Of a stretch of 64,000 nt of DNA, positions 1 through 9,632 are shown piece by piece. The stretch is from Dyadobacter sp. CY326 (GTDB taxonomy: Bacteria; Bacteroidota; Bacteroidia; Cytophagales; Spirosomataceae): positions 434,001 through 498,000 of the forward strand of contig NZ_JAJUXI010000003.1 in the NCBI RefSeq assembly GCF_021390515.1, read 5' to 3'. The stretch's first letter is position 1. Every line of letters begins with the position of its first letter. The translations under genes were made by a program, and so were the position numbers. The notes under the pieces are model-generated. The model made no database searches and was not told where the DNA came from. It was given only the letters and a program-made list of their open reading frames with translations.

Positions 1-1
1 A

Positions 2-781
2 ACCGCTGGCGGGAAGGCTATTGTGGTGGTAACCGATGTAAGCAATCCGCGCGACATCCAGCGCCTGGCCGATACGGCAAAAACCGTATTTGGTAAGGCC
101 GACTTCTGGATCAACGATGCCGGCGTGGGAGCAATCGGCCGTTTTGAAGAAATTCCGCTTGAAGATTATTCCAAGCTTATTGACGTCAATTTGAAGGGTG
201 TTGTTTATGGAAGCTATGCTGCTATGAAGCTTTTCAAAGCACAGGGTCATGGCAAACTGATCAATGTGGGTTCCGTTGAAAGTGCGGTTCCGCTGGCTTA
301 TCACGCCACGTACGGTTCTACCAAAGCCGCTGTGCGAGCGCTGGGTAATGTGCTTTATCAGGAAATTCGATTGAGCGGAAATAAGAAAAATATCAAGATA
401 GTAACCATTATGCCCTGGGCGGTTGATACACCTTTTTGGGGACATGCTGCCAATTACAGCGGGGGCACAGCCCGAATGGCCGCAATGGACGGGCCTGAGA
501 AAGTGGTTAATGCCATCATCTTTTCGTCGCTTCACCGCAAAAGAGAGTTGCCGGTGGGCTGGAAGGCCTGGGGCTCTTACATTTCTCACCGAATATTCCC
601 TCATTTCACAGAAAGAATATCAGCCAACATCGCTCACCATTCTCAGATAGAAATGGCGCCACCGGCACCCGCCACCTCAGGAGCTGTGTTGACGCCCATG
701 GAATCCGGGACAGGAGTTGATGATGGTGTGCGTAAAAGAATGAAGGAGGAGAGAAAACAAAGGAAGCAACAACATAAATAG
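2..781 (+). CDS. SDR family oxidoreductase, 5' end cut by window edge
   Basis: Short-chain dehydrogenase/reductase, expected to act on an alcohol or ketone with NAD(P)H in the cytoplasm; the substrate cannot be read from sequence. The open frame continues to the left edge, so the Rossmann glycine motif lies outside the window and the GTG at 23 is only the first internal start-like codon. Counting from there, visible SDR features are an NDAG-type motif near residue 31, the catalytic Ser84 in NVGS and the Tyr97-x3-Lys101 pair in YGSTK. The tail is long and basic, ending KQRKQQHK, which is unusual for a plain SDR. It converges on the leucine-rich protein gene. Confidence 0.9.
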   Translation, partial: TAGGKAIVVVTDVSNPRDIQRLADTAKTVFGKADFWINDAGVGAIGRFEEIPLEDYSKLIDVNLKGVVYGSYAAMKLFKAQGHGKLINVGSVESAVPLAYHATYGSTKAAVRALGNVLYQEIRLSGNKKNIKIVTIMPWAVDTPFWGHAANYSGGTARMAAMDGPEKVVNAIIFSSLHRKRELPVGWKAWGSYISHRIFPHFTERISANIAHHSQIEMAPPAPATSGAVLTPMESGTGVDDGVRKRMKEERKQRKQQHK

Positions 782-813
782 GTCCAAGCTACTTGCGAAA
801 GTGAGCTTGGACC
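781..813. terminator. Hairpin between convergent genes
   Basis: GGTCCAAGCT at 781-790 pairs perfectly with AGCTTGGACC at 804-813, and ACTT/AAGT extends the stem inward. It starts at the stop codon of the SDR gene. There is no strong T tract, so termination is likely but not certain. Confidence 0.6.
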
Positions 814-866
814 CAATGCATTACTTTATGGAAAACTTGAAATCAAAAATCTTTTGCGAAAAAGCA

Positions 867-3518
867 TCAACGTCCCGCCTTGATAAATTTCCGGACTTGT
901 TTTTTACCCGTCCCGTTAACAATCCCGATCGTATAAATGCCGGCAGGCAAAGCCGATGTTTCTACCTGGTAAGGATTTCCGGAGAAGTTGACGTCTTTGG
1001 AGATAAGCACTTTTCCGGCAGCATTGTAAATCCGCACCTTTCCAGCGGACGTTATATTGCCCGCTTCTACCGTGAGCTGATCGCCGACCGGATTTGGATA
1101 TACTGAGAATGCATTGACCGCATCCATGTTTACATTACGGATCGTGCTGAATGCAAATGTTTCGTCCAGATCAATCATTTTCAGACGATATAAATTCTCT
1201 CCTTTTGAGGGGTTAAGGTGGACAAACTCGTATTTTTTTGCTTCGAAACTTTCCTTACTTGCCTGCACCTGGCCAAGCGTTTCCCACGATTGACCTCCGT
1301 TAAGACTGTGCTGAATGTCAAAATGACTGCTATTGATTTCACTGCTTGTAGACCATCCAACCTGCACAAAATTTTCTTTTTTGGAGGCTGTGAACTCCAC
1401 CAATGTAACTGGCAAGCTTGCACATGCGGTTTCAACTTCTTGCTGCGAGTTGCACCCCAAGGCATTGTTTGAAATTGTAACAACATCAGGGCTGCTGTTT
1501 TTCAGGTAAGCGCATATTCCGGCTACCGCGCAGGTGCCCAATTTCGCGTTATTGGTGATTTCAAGCGTCTGTTGCAGTAAAGTCAGGCTACTTAAATCGT
1601 TCAAGTTGGAGAGTTCCGGATTAGAATCCAGAACCAGGTGCCCTCCTATTGTTGTCAGATTGTTCAATCCTTTGAGGGAAGTGAGCGCAGCATTGTCTGT
1701 TATTACCAAAGAATCAATCACGGCGCCCAAGGTTTCCAGCCCCGTAAGATCTTTGAGCAGTGCATTGCCAGAGATGTTGATGATATTAACGCTCTCAAAT
1801 TTTCCGATCCCAGTCAGACTTGTTAATGCCGGATTGCTTTGAACCCATAAAGTAGAATAAGCCCCAAGGGTTTCCAAATTGTCTAATCCCACCAGGCTTG
1901 CAAGTGAATTATTACCATAGATTAGTAAACTACCATCGATATTGGTCAAAGCAGATAAATTACTGATTTCGGTTAAGTCAGGATTTTCATAAATAATAAC
2001 AACAGGCGCCCCGGAAAATTCGCCGCCAGCCGATGTAACTCCGTCCAGCCCTCTAAGACTGGTCAGTCCTGCATTTTGCAAAATCGCAATTTGCCCGGTT
2101 ATTGTGGTAACGTTCTCAAGACCTTGCAAATCTGTCAACGCGCTGTTCAGAACGATCTGAAGCGTGGACAAAGATGTTATGTTCGACAGCGCCTGAATGT
2201 TGCTCAGTGTTTTGTTATCGGCAATGATCAAAGAAACAACTTCCACTAAATCTGTAAGTTCGTACAAACTGACAAGCTTGGGGTTTTGATAAACTGCCAA
2301 AATATTTGTAGTCCTAAGCCCTTCTAAACCATGTAGTGTCAACAGATTAGCGTTGTTTTCAATGATTACCTGCTCGTCGGCCGAGGTTATTGCCAGTCCG
2401 GTTAAGTCTGTCAGCCCATCATTATTTATTATGGATAAGCCTCCTGGCAATGCCGTAATATTTCCAAGGCCGTTCAGATCAGTTAGTAAATCATTATTTT
2501 CGATCGTAATAGATCCTGCACTCGATATTGTCAGATCACTCAAAGTGGTCAGTGCAGTATTTCCATCAATGTACAGACTGCCAACAGAAGTGATATTTTC
2601 CAATCCTTTTAGATCTGTGAATAAAGGACTTCCGCCAATTCGAAGTTCGCCACCAATCTCTGTGATATCGGAAAACAGAAGAAGATCTGCGAGTAATGCG
2701 TTGTCATAGATGTTTAAATCGCCGCCGTAGGATGTAATATTTTCCAGGCCGGCCAAGCTGGTCAGCAAAGGATTGGAAGAAATTTCCAGATCATCATTCA
2801 AACTTGTAAAACCCGAAAGAGCTTGAAGGCTCGTTAACGCTTCATTATCCAATATATTAAGTTCATCGCCAAGTGTGACAATGTTTTGAAGTCCTTGTAA
2901 ATCGGTCAGTAGCGGATTGGATTCGATGAAGATGTCGTCGCCAACGGACGTCAGCGTGAGACTGCTCATTGTGGTTAGGGCCTCATTGAAATAAATATCC
3001 AGATCACCTCCCACAGTCTTAATGTTTTCTAAACCAGACAATGTTGTCAGGCTTGCATTGGTATGAATATCCAGATCACCTCCGACGGTCGTGATATTTT
3101 CCAAAGCCGATAATGTAGTCAGGGAACCATTCCCAATAATTGCAAGGTTGCCTGGCACATCCGCAATTTTCGAAAGGGCCGTAATGTCAGTCAACAATGG
3201 ATTGTCTAAAAGCTGAATATCCTCTCCAACGGAGATAATGTTCTGAAGGCCATTCAGGCTCGTCAACCCGCCAATGCCCTCGATGTAAATGCCGCCATTA
3301 ACACTGGTGAGAACCGATAGTGGGGAGAGATCGGTGATGTCCGGGTTGGCAGACAGGTCCCGAATGTACAAATCTCCCGGCAAGGAGACACATCCGGGAT
3401 AGTCGCTGGCAAAGGCATTGACTTCGGCTTGCGAAAAGATTGTCAGGTCGCCTGTGGGGCATTGTGCGAAAGAGGCAAAAGGAAGCAATAACGCAATAAA
3501 GCAGTAGAGTTTTTTCAT
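867..3518 (-). CDS. Secreted leucine-rich repeat protein with T9SS type A sorting domain
   Basis: Predicted cell-surface or secreted protein of 883 residues; ligand or role unknown. Residues 1-18 form a signal peptide (MKKLYCFIALLLPFASFA, then Gln). Most of the body, about residues 45-690, is a long series of 22-25 residue repeats with the pattern N-x-x-L-x-x-L-x-G-L-x-x-I, resembling receptor L-domain/leucine-rich solenoids found in Bacteroidota surface proteins. A segment beginning LPVTLVEFTASKKENFVQVG resembles the linker that commonly precedes sorting signals. The last ~80 residues (FSVYPNPVGDQLTVEA to the end) are a typical type IX secretion C-terminal sorting domain with the YPNP motif. 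It is monocistronic and convergent with the SDR gene. Confidence 0.93.
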   Translation of the reverse strand: MKKLYCFIALLLPFASFAQCPTGDLTIFSQAEVNAFASDYPGCVSLPGDLYIRDLSANPDITDLSPLSVLTSVNGGIYIEGIGGLTSLNGLQNIISVGEDIQLLDNPLLTDITALSKIADVPGNLAIIGNGSLTTLSALENITTVGGDLDIHTNASLTTLSGLENIKTVGGDLDIYFNEALTTMSSLTLTSVGDDIFIESNPLLTDLQGLQNIVTLGDELNILDNEALTSLQALSGFTSLNDDLEISSNPLLTSLAGLENITSYGGDLNIYDNALLADLLLFSDITEIGGELRIGGSPLFTDLKGLENITSVGSLYIDGNTALTTLSDLTISSAGSITIENNDLLTDLNGLGNITALPGGLSIINNDGLTDLTGLAITSADEQVIIENNANLLTLHGLEGLRTTNILAVYQNPKLVSLYELTDLVEVVSLIIADNKTLSNIQALSNITSLSTLQIVLNSALTDLQGLENVTTITGQIAILQNAGLTSLRGLDGVTSAGGEFSGAPVVIIYENPDLTEISNLSALTNIDGSLLIYGNNSLASLVGLDNLETLGAYSTLWVQSNPALTSLTGIGKFESVNIINISGNALLKDLTGLETLGAVIDSLVITDNAALTSLKGLNNLTTIGGHLVLDSNPELSNLNDLSSLTLLQQTLEITNNAKLGTCAVAGICAYLKNSSPDVVTISNNALGCNSQQEVETACASLPVTLVEFTASKKENFVQVGWSTSSEINSSHFDIQHSLNGGQSWETLGQVQASKESFEAKKYEFVHLNPSKGENLYRLKMIDLDETFAFSTIRNVNMDAVNAFSVYPNPVGDQLTVEAGNITSAGKVRIYNAAGKVLISKDVNFSGNPYQVETSALPAGIYTIGIVNGTGKKQVRKFIKAGR

Positions 3519-3629
3519 GAAAAAAGGCTGAGTATAATTGAATTACGGAAAGTACAGCTTCTGTCCGAAGTTCCCGCAATTAAATTTTTGGCTGGCAGTT
3601 TTTGATGCAACCACCAATGATAGGCCACT

Positions 3630-4808
3630 CTACTTTTTATGATGACTATTTAATTCAACAAAATAATGTAGGCTAATCCTTGGACGAAGGAAAAATGTGG
3701 TGCCGGTCATAGGTGAAATAAAATTTGCGAAATGGCCAAGCTCTAAATTGATTTTCCTATTGTAACTAAGTCCGGCCTGAAACCCCAAAAAATATAAACG
3801 GTAACTATCGCTTACTCCGCTGTAATGAAAACCGATATAAGGCCTCAATTTTCTCAGACCAAAATGGCTCCCGACAGATACTTCGTAGGTTTTTAAACTA
3901 ACTTTCCGGCGAGAAGCTGCGTCGTATCCAATATTTGCATCAGGGGTTATGAAGAAATTAACCTTCACAAATCGGTTATAAAACCTTCCTGGAAAATTAA
4001 CTCTCATACCCAGACCGAAAGTTGTTTTATTAGTTAATATCACTGGATTTTCAGTCCAGTTTTCTAAGCCGACATTGAGATCCAAATCAAATTTGGGTAT
4101 TTCTTGTTCAGGCTTACTTGTCTCATTTTGAAAAGACAATACACTGTTGTATTTCTCAATATATTGGCGTAAATATTTTTCCTGATACGGCGGGATCGGC
4201 TCATTGAAGCCGAGAGACTCTTTTGCAATAGCACTTAGTTGCTCTTTATATTTATCAAAAACTGCTATATAAGTGCGATTGTGTACCATCATGGGAATGT
4301 TATAATTGTATAGTTCTACCAATCCCTTTTTGGTTTCTAAAAAATAGAAGGATGTTTCAACCTCGTTCAGATATAAATACAATGAGGCTCCACTGCCATA
4401 GACAATTTCCTTCAAAAACACCTGTAACGAATCCTTTGCCTTGAGAGATGGAAACCTGCGATAGCGCTCATACAATGCAATGTTCAGCAAACCTATTTTT
4501 TTACTTTTAAATTTCAATTGATAAGCATCAATACAAAAACCCCGTATCCCTAATGCGGAAAATAACTTTACCTGTCCGTTTGTGTCTTTAAACGCTATCT
4601 CAACGGGGCTATTTGTCCAATCTTCATATTTAACGAACCCTCTGACCGTGTCGTTTTGATTGGTAATAAGATAGCCATTTTGAAAAAGGCTTTGAGAATA
4701 AGATTTAGAAATAAATGTGCAGTGGACTAGCAACGACAAAAAGATTAACCTAATGATTAACATAGCATGTGGAGTTAAAAAAATAAAAATTCTATTCATA
4801 AATCTCAC
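3630..4808 (-). CDS. Hypothetical Bacteroidota protein with probable C-terminal beta-barrel
   Basis: A 392-residue protein of unknown function. An alternative start at 4763 would place a clean signal peptide (MLIIRLIFLSLLVHCTFI, ending at SYSQ) at the N-terminus. The first ~60 mature residues (GYLITNQNDTVRGFVKYEDW) match a pattern I know from many uncharacterised Bacteroidota proteins: a short beta domain reading G-Y-I-x-x-x-x-D-T-V-x-G-F-I. The last ~150 residues alternate hydrophobic and polar positions with many aromatic and glycine residues, as in a small outer-membrane barrel. With the 4808 start it overlaps the lipoprotein gene by 17 bases, suggesting co-transcription. No enzymatic motif is visible. 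Confidence 0.75.
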   Translation of the reverse strand: MRFMNRIFIFLTPHAMLIIRLIFLSLLVHCTFISKSYSQSLFQNGYLITNQNDTVRGFVKYEDWTNSPVEIAFKDTNGQVKLFSALGIRGFCIDAYQLKFKSKKIGLLNIALYERYRRFPSLKAKDSLQVFLKEIVYGSGASLYLYLNEVETSFYFLETKKGLVELYNYNIPMMVHNRTYIAVFDKYKEQLSAIAKESLGFNEPIPPYQEKYLRQYIEKYNSVLSFQNETSKPEQEIPKFDLDLNVGLENWTENPVILTNKTTFGLGMRVNFPGRFYNRFVKVNFFITPDANIGYDAASRRKVSLKTYEVSVGSHFGLRKLRPYIGFHYSGVSDSYRLYFLGFQAGLSYNRKINLELGHFANFISPMTGTTFFLRPRISLHYFVELNSHHKK

Positions 4809-5133
4809 CTTTACATTCGAAAGGAAATACCAGAATTGTATCTTTTTTGTGAATGTAAAATTTGAGCTCGCCTTTATGTTTGATAACAGTATCGCCTATT
4901 GAAGTCTTATCGTGAAAATAGACGTACCATACCTCGCCTTGATCTCTATATCGGCTTGGCGTGTTAGTGATTGGAGATACACCACTTAGATCAAATAACA
5001 TTCCGGAAGAAGGCGATTCCTTTGCAATAATCGAACACGCTCGATTTCTCAATCGCGCTGCACGTTCTTCGCAAGTAATTTCTTTGAAACACGAGAAACA
5101 TATAAGCGTTAATAATGCAATACCATATTTCAT
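4792..5133 (-). CDS. Small hypothetical lipoprotein
   Basis: A 113-residue protein with a lipoprotein signal: hydrophobic MKYGIALLTLICF followed by S-C, so Cys15 is the probable lipidated residue. The mature part is rich in charged residues and ends FPFECKGEIYE. I do not recognise a family. It lies 43 bases downstream of the point where the RHS-type gene loses homology, and its 3' end overlaps the next gene. That position fits an immunity or accessory protein left behind by a degraded toxin locus, but nothing in the protein itself shows this. Confidence 0.65.
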   Translation of the reverse strand: MKYGIALLTLICFSCFKEITCEERAARLRNRACSIIAKESPSSGMLFDLSGVSPITNTPSRYRDQGEVWYVYFHDKTSIGDTVIKHKGELKFYIHKKDTILVFPFECKGEIYE

Positions 5134-5175
5134 TTAACAGATCTAGTTTTGAAGTCAATAAATAGAGCTTTCGAA

Positions 5176-5533
5176 TAAGGCCGAAATTGAGGCCAGTCCA
5201 CCCGGGATGGACGTCTGGCCTGACGCCAGCAGCATCATAATGAAGGGATACGGGTATTTGAATGTTTCCGTCGCTGACTGAATGCAGATCAATGGAAATA
5301 TTCGCTTTGCCGGTGTAAGGCGACACCGCTATTTCGCCGTAGGAACCCAATGTGGCCGCATTAGGACTTTGGACAGTTTTTGGAGGTTGGGGAATGTGTT
5401 CCTGGGAAGATAGAGATAATGTAGGCTTGTCAATGGATTTGACGCTGTCCACCGGCGTCTTAACTATTTGAGCAAAACTGTTTGTTGCGTAAGAAATGAG
5501 CCAAAAGATAATGCTGGCTGAAAAAATTTTCAT
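5176..5533 (-). pseudogene. Orphan N-terminal fragment of an RHS/YD-repeat-type secreted protein
   Basis: The frame starts with a signal peptide (MKIFSASIIFWLISYATNSF, then AQ) and continues with the N-terminal segment typical of Bacteroidota RHS/YD-repeat proteins: PNAATLGSYGEIAVSPYTGK, then PVSLHYDAAGVRPDVHPGWTGLNF. In intact relatives this head is followed by a thousand or more residues of YD repeats and a variable C-terminal toxin. Here the recognisable sequence stops at about residue 119 (near 5176). The frame then runs on to a stop at 4991 with unrelated residues that overlap the lipoprotein gene. The body and toxin were therefore deleted or replaced. Confidence 0.75.
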
Positions 5534-6124
5534 TTTCGTGGAGGGTATTGATAAGACATAGTGATAGCTGCCAGCATGAAAATGCCGGAGGTGTATGGTC
5601 AGGAAAATAATAGATGCTAGCCCGTATGCCTGTGGACGGGGCAGAGGTTGGATAATGAAGGATAAATTTTGTAAACTTCTTTGTTCATAGCAATATGATT
5701 TACAACCAGAAACTACAGCTGGCTGAGGTTAGAAAAATTGGCGAAATAAACGCCGATCCCAACGGTGGGTTTGGCAACCGTCAGAAAAGCTATGAAGAAC
5801 GTAGAGTTAAATAATATCCGCTGAACGAAGCGGGGCTGCCAAGCATATCTGGCAAAAAATGTTACGAGAGCGGAACGGAGTACTCGCTGAGCTGTTGGTC
5901 GGCAAGTTATAACTAAATGCGCTGCCGACAAATTTTAGTGATACTTTTTCTGTGATAATCAAAAGAGACATCTGAAATACTGAAAATGGCTCAACAGAAG
6001 CCAATAATCCACAGCAACATTGTCTTGACAGCTAGAATGACATTGCAACATTGGATTAAAAACCAAAAAAGCACCTAGCAAATTAATGCTAAGTGCTTTC
6101 AGAGCGGCGAACCGCATTTTTAAG
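5534..6124. other. Intergenic stretch without a convincing gene
   Basis: About 590 bases between the RHS head and tRNA-Thr. Overlapping short frames exist on both strands but none has a recognisable motif, a signal peptide or sensible composition. The region may hold decayed remains of the rearranged RHS locus. Confidence 0.5.
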
Positions 6125-6197
<73 letters not shown>

Positions 6198-6311
6198 CTC
6201 TTTTCTTTATTCTGATAGCGTTTCTTATTCCGTTATCATGGTGCAAAAGTAGAAGGAAAGACTATACAGTGCAACCATTTGAACTATTTTTTTGAAACTT
6301 TTTTCAAACTT

Positions 6312-8216
6312 TTAGATAGCCTCCTGAATGATAGACAGTTGGTGTTTTAACTCATTCAGCTGGCTAAGTGCACTATTGATCTTCCTGTCAAACTCTGCTT
6401 TCAAACGATCCGAAGTTTTTGATTTGGCAAAAAATTCGATGTTGTTCTGCCACAGAGCAATGTCGTTTTCCAGCTGCGTGATCTTGCGACGGATATCACT
6501 TTCTTTTCTATAAAGACCACGGCTATTTTCACCATCCCGCACCAATTCTACTTCGCTTTCGAGCACTGCCTGTTCTTTTTCTTTGTTCGAAAGTTGTCCA
6601 ATTGCGCTTACATAAGTGTTGATCGCTGCGATATAACGCTTTTGGATCGCCTGCATGTCCTTCTTGGGAACAAAACCTATGGAGCTCCATTCGCTCTTGA
6701 ATGCGCTCAGCAGATTCAATGTAGACTCGTCTTTATTATTTGCTGCTGCTTCAATCCTTTCGATCAGATCAACTTTGCGTTTCAGGTTGTTTTCAAATTC
6801 TTCTTCAACCTCCTTGTTTTTAGCACGTTTTTGATCAAAATATGCGTCGCAGGATTTTTTGAAACGGTCATAAATGGTGTCCTTGAACTTTTCAGGAACC
6901 TGACCTATGCCTTTCCATCTTTTTTGAAGCTCAATGATTTTTTGTGTTGTGGCCGGACTGTCTTCACCCGTTTCCAAAATCGCTTCGGCTTCCGCGCAAA
7001 GCTGATTTTTCAATTCAAGATTTTGCTCTCTCTTCGATTCCAGCTGACGGAAAAACTCTCCTTTGTTATTGAAGAACGTTTTAAGCGCTGCCCAGAATTT
7101 TTTACTCAGCTCCTTCCCTTCCTCACGCGGCATAATGCCTTTCAATGCAACCCATTGGTCCTGAAAAGCCATTATTTCCTTCGTTTTGGCATTCCATTCT
7201 TTTATGCTGCCAGAGTTGTAAGTCGTGAATGGCGTGATCGATTCGTAAATTTTAAGCTTCTGCTCATAATTTTCCTGCATCGACTTTTTTTGCTCGGCGA
7301 ATTGTCCGCGCTGCGCATCATAAAGGACATCCAGCGCAACTTTGAAACGCTGCCACAACTTCTCCTGATCTTCTTTCGGAGCAGGCCCTAAATGTTTATA
7401 GTCTTCAAAAATATGATTTGCCTCGTTCAAAAGCTCGCGGGTCATCGGACGGTTTTCCAATGATTTGCCCAACTCTTCCACTTTCTCGCAAAGCTCAGCT
7501 TTCAGTTCTGCATTGCGGCGTCTGTCCAGTTCTTTAAGCTCAAAGTAAATGTTCCGATTGCTGAAATAGCGGTCGATTAATGCATTGTAAGTCGCCCAGA
7601 GTGTTCCGTTGTGCGGTGAAGCAATGTTACCCGCTTGCTTCCATTCGTCCTGGATTTTTTTGAATTCCTCCCAGCTCGATTTCAGCCCAGTTGCATCCGT
7701 TTCTTTGCTGCCTTCGTCTTCCAATAATGTTCTCAGACGTTGCAGAAGGGCAGTTTTGACATTGAAATTCTTTTCTTTCTCTTTTTCCTGACCCTGGTAA
7801 AAGCTGTTTTTCAAACCCCTGATCTCACGGCTCAGCGAATCGATTTTCTGTGTTTCAGCATCGTATTTATACTCAAAACCTTCTTCGCCGCCGTTCTCCG
7901 CAACAAATGCTGCCAAAGCCGCTTCTTTTTCCCTTTGTTTGATCGAATCAAGCACCGGACGGATCTCTCGCGCAACGGATTCCGCCTTTTTGAGCGCCGC
8001 CGGTTTTGCCCCTTCACCATTGATGGCCGCCAACTCATTTTCCAGAATATTGACAAGTTGCTCCTTAGACAACTGGCTGTAATCCACGTCTGGCACTTCC
8101 TCCTCATGTTCTTCCGTCAACTGATTGTTAAGATCAATTTCAAGGGTCTCAATAGTCTCTTGTGTCAGGTCTTCCTGCTCCTCGCTATTGACCCCTTCTT
8201 GTTGTTCTTGTGCCAT
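6312..8216 (-). CDS. DUF349 domain-containing protein
   Basis: A 634-residue, highly charged, largely helical cytoplasmic protein. The N-terminal ~60 residues are acidic and low in complexity. The body, from about residue 130 to 540, contains repeated ~70-residue units with the DUF349 signature: W-x-x-F-K-x-I-Q-x-x-W, as in SSWEEFKKIQDEWKQ, followed by LWxxFKxxxDxxY/F and KxxLCEKxExL. The last ~70 residues form a coiled coil (ENDIALWQNNIEFF onward). The biochemical role of DUF349 proteins is not settled; they are nearly universal in Bacteroidota. It is transcribed divergently from pdxH. A CAAATCTA at 8255-8262, the reverse complement of a TAnnTTTG -7 box, may be its promoter. Confidence 0.93.
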   Translation of the reverse strand: MAQEQQEGVNSEEQEDLTQETIETLEIDLNNQLTEEHEEEVPDVDYSQLSKEQLVNILENELAAINGEGAKPAALKKAESVAREIRPVLDSIKQREKEAALAAFVAENGGEEGFEYKYDAETQKIDSLSREIRGLKNSFYQGQEKEKEKNFNVKTALLQRLRTLLEDEGSKETDATGLKSSWEEFKKIQDEWKQAGNIASPHNGTLWATYNALIDRYFSNRNIYFELKELDRRRNAELKAELCEKVEELGKSLENRPMTRELLNEANHIFEDYKHLGPAPKEDQEKLWQRFKVALDVLYDAQRGQFAEQKKSMQENYEQKLKIYESITPFTTYNSGSIKEWNAKTKEIMAFQDQWVALKGIMPREEGKELSKKFWAALKTFFNNKGEFFRQLESKREQNLELKNQLCAEAEAILETGEDSPATTQKIIELQKRWKGIGQVPEKFKDTIYDRFKKSCDAYFDQKRAKNKEVEEEFENNLKRKVDLIERIEAAANNKDESTLNLLSAFKSEWSSIGFVPKKDMQAIQKRYIAAINTYVSAIGQLSNKEKEQAVLESEVELVRDGENSRGLYRKESDIRRKITQLENDIALWQNNIEFFAKSKTSDRLKAEFDRKINSALSQLNELKHQLSIIQEAI

Positions 8217-8322
8217 CGTGATTCTGGTTTCGTACGTACGTCTCTTATGGATTACAAATCTAATAATCTTTCCTCTGAAATGGCTACTTTTGGTTTCCTA
8301 ACATTGAACATATTAGCAGCGA

Positions 8323-8964
8323 ATGGACCATAATATTGCCAAATTACGACAAGATTATAATTTCAAAGGGTTACATGAAGCGGATCTTGACTCTAATCCC
8401 CTCAGACAGTTCAAATTATGGTTTGAAGAAGTCATTAAAGCAGGCATTTCGGAGCCTAATGCAATGCTGCTCAGCACGGTCTCAACCGGCCGTCCATCCG
8501 CGAGAATTGTGCTGCTAAAAGACCTTGATCATACGGGTTTTACGTTTTTTACCAATTACGACAGCAAGAAGGGAAAAGAAATCGAAGCCAACCCGCAAGT
8601 GGCGCTAACCTTTTTCTGGAAGGAGTTTGAAAGGCAGGTGAGAATCGAGGGTTTGATTGAAAAAACGACGGACGCTGAGTCCGCTGAATATTTCGCGGTT
8701 CGGCCTCGCGGAAGCCAGATTGGCGCATGGGCGTCTGACCAGAGCCGTCATGTTGAAAGTCGCGAAGCGCTTGAAGAACGCACGCAGTTACTCGAACAAA
8801 AATTTGCGGGCGCGGAAGTTCCGCGGCCTCCGCACTGGGGAGGTTACCGCGTCATTCCGGACTATATGGAGTTTTGGCAAGGAAGGCCCAGCCGCCTGCA
8901 TGATCGATTGGTTTACACTAAAACTGCTGACAATGGCTGGAACATTGAAAGGCTCTGCCCCTAA
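8323..8964 (+). CDS. pdxH: Pyridoxamine 5'-phosphate oxidase
   Basis: FMN-dependent oxidase converting pyridoxamine or pyridoxine 5'-phosphate to pyridoxal 5'-phosphate, the last step of vitamin B6 cofactor synthesis and salvage; cytoplasmic homodimer. The length of 213 residues is normal. Family signatures are all present: SARIVLLKDLD for FMN binding, FTNYDSKKG, the RPRGSQIGAWAS block, the EFWQGRPSRLHDR substrate and FMN loop, and the terminal ERLCP (family consensus RL-x-P). The ATG at 8323 gives the usual N-terminus. The gene converges with the ASCH-domain gene and their stop codons overlap by three to four bases. Confidence 0.97.
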   Translation: MDHNIAKLRQDYNFKGLHEADLDSNPLRQFKLWFEEVIKAGISEPNAMLLSTVSTGRPSARIVLLKDLDHTGFTFFTNYDSKKGKEIEANPQVALTFFWKEFERQVRIEGLIEKTTDAESAEYFAVRPRGSQIGAWASDQSRHVESREALEERTQLLEQKFAGAEVPRPPHWGGYRVIPDYMEFWQGRPSRLHDRLVYTKTADNGWNIERLCP

Positions 8965-9557
8965 GCTGTTTTCGTCTTCTCAGGAATCGTTGTCAACACA
9001 TATTCACCAAGCGGCGAGAGCGTGTAACCCGGCTCGTGACTGATGGTTAACCCGAGGCTTTTCAGCTTACGGACATTGAGTTTGAGCCATTCTTTTTCCT
9101 TATTAACCTTTGGAGCAAGTTCCGCCGCGGGCAGTTTGGGGTTCTCCTGAATTGCTTTCAGCACTTTTGTGGTCCATTTGCCTTGATTGCTGAATTTATC
9201 GAGCTTCAACAATTTGTCTTTCAATTCTGCGAGCTCTTCGTCCGTCACCTGCACCTTTTGCCGCGGATCAGTCAGCGTGTCGGGTCGGTGGTAACTTAGC
9301 TGGATTTTGTAAACAACTCCATTTATTGTCTTTTCCAGTTCGCTGATAAGTGCTTGCGAACTATCATAACCTGCCTGCTTCGCCTCCTCGTCGTTGATTT
9401 GGGCAAGATCAATTTCAGTAATGTCCGTAATCTTCACCACGCCAATGCTGGTTGGCAGGACCGATCCTTTTTTCACAGACGTTTTTTTCCATTTCCGAAA
9501 AGCCAGCGTAATGTCCCCGGACATGATGCCTTCGAGGTGTTTTTGTTTGATTAGCAT
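8961..9557 (-). CDS. ASCH/PUA-like domain protein
   Basis: A 198-residue protein. Residues 1-100 match the ASCH (PUA-like) fold pattern: MLIKQKHLEGIMSGDITLAF, then RKWK, a V-x-x-G segment, VVKITDITEIDLAQI and AKQAGY. The family is thought to bind RNA or modified nucleosides. The remainder (about 105-198) looks like a winged-helix unit: LKAIQENPKLPAAELAPKV, then LKLNVRKLKSLGLTIS, ending SPLGEYVL. This suggests nucleic-acid binding by both halves. The function is inferred from fold only. It lies downstream of gltA, separated by a terminator. Confidence 0.75.
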   Translation of the reverse strand: MLIKQKHLEGIMSGDITLAFRKWKKTSVKKGSVLPTSIGVVKITDITEIDLAQINDEEAKQAGYDSSQALISELEKTINGVVYKIQLSYHRPDTLTDPRQKVQVTDEELAELKDKLLKLDKFSNQGKWTTKVLKAIQENPKLPAAELAPKVNKEKEWLKLNVRKLKSLGLTISHEPGYTLSPLGEYVLTTIPEKTKTA

Positions 9558-9577
9558 TGTTATTTATTTAACAAAAA

Positions 9578-9604
9578 AGAGACTGCTATTTACAAGCAAT
9601 CTCT
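9578..9604 (-). terminator. Rho-independent terminator of gltA
   Basis: Read on the minus strand, AGAGATTGCT pairs with AGCAGTCTCT (one G-T pair) around a 7-nt loop, followed by TTTTTTG. It lies 29 bases downstream of the citrate synthase stop. Confidence 0.85.
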
Positions 9605-9632
9605 TGATATTGAAAGTGTTATTCCTTAAATA

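Noticed and set aside
5713..6004. Overlapping frames of 65 and 72 codons on the minus strand between the RHS head and tRNA-Thr
   Set aside because: No start context, domain, or signal peptide; the two frames overlap each other and neither resembles a known protein.
7740..8333. Long plus-strand frame of ~197 codons opposite the DUF349 gene
   Set aside because: It is the antisense shadow of a strongly conserved, charged coding region; its composition (Phe/Leu/Arg rich) follows from that.
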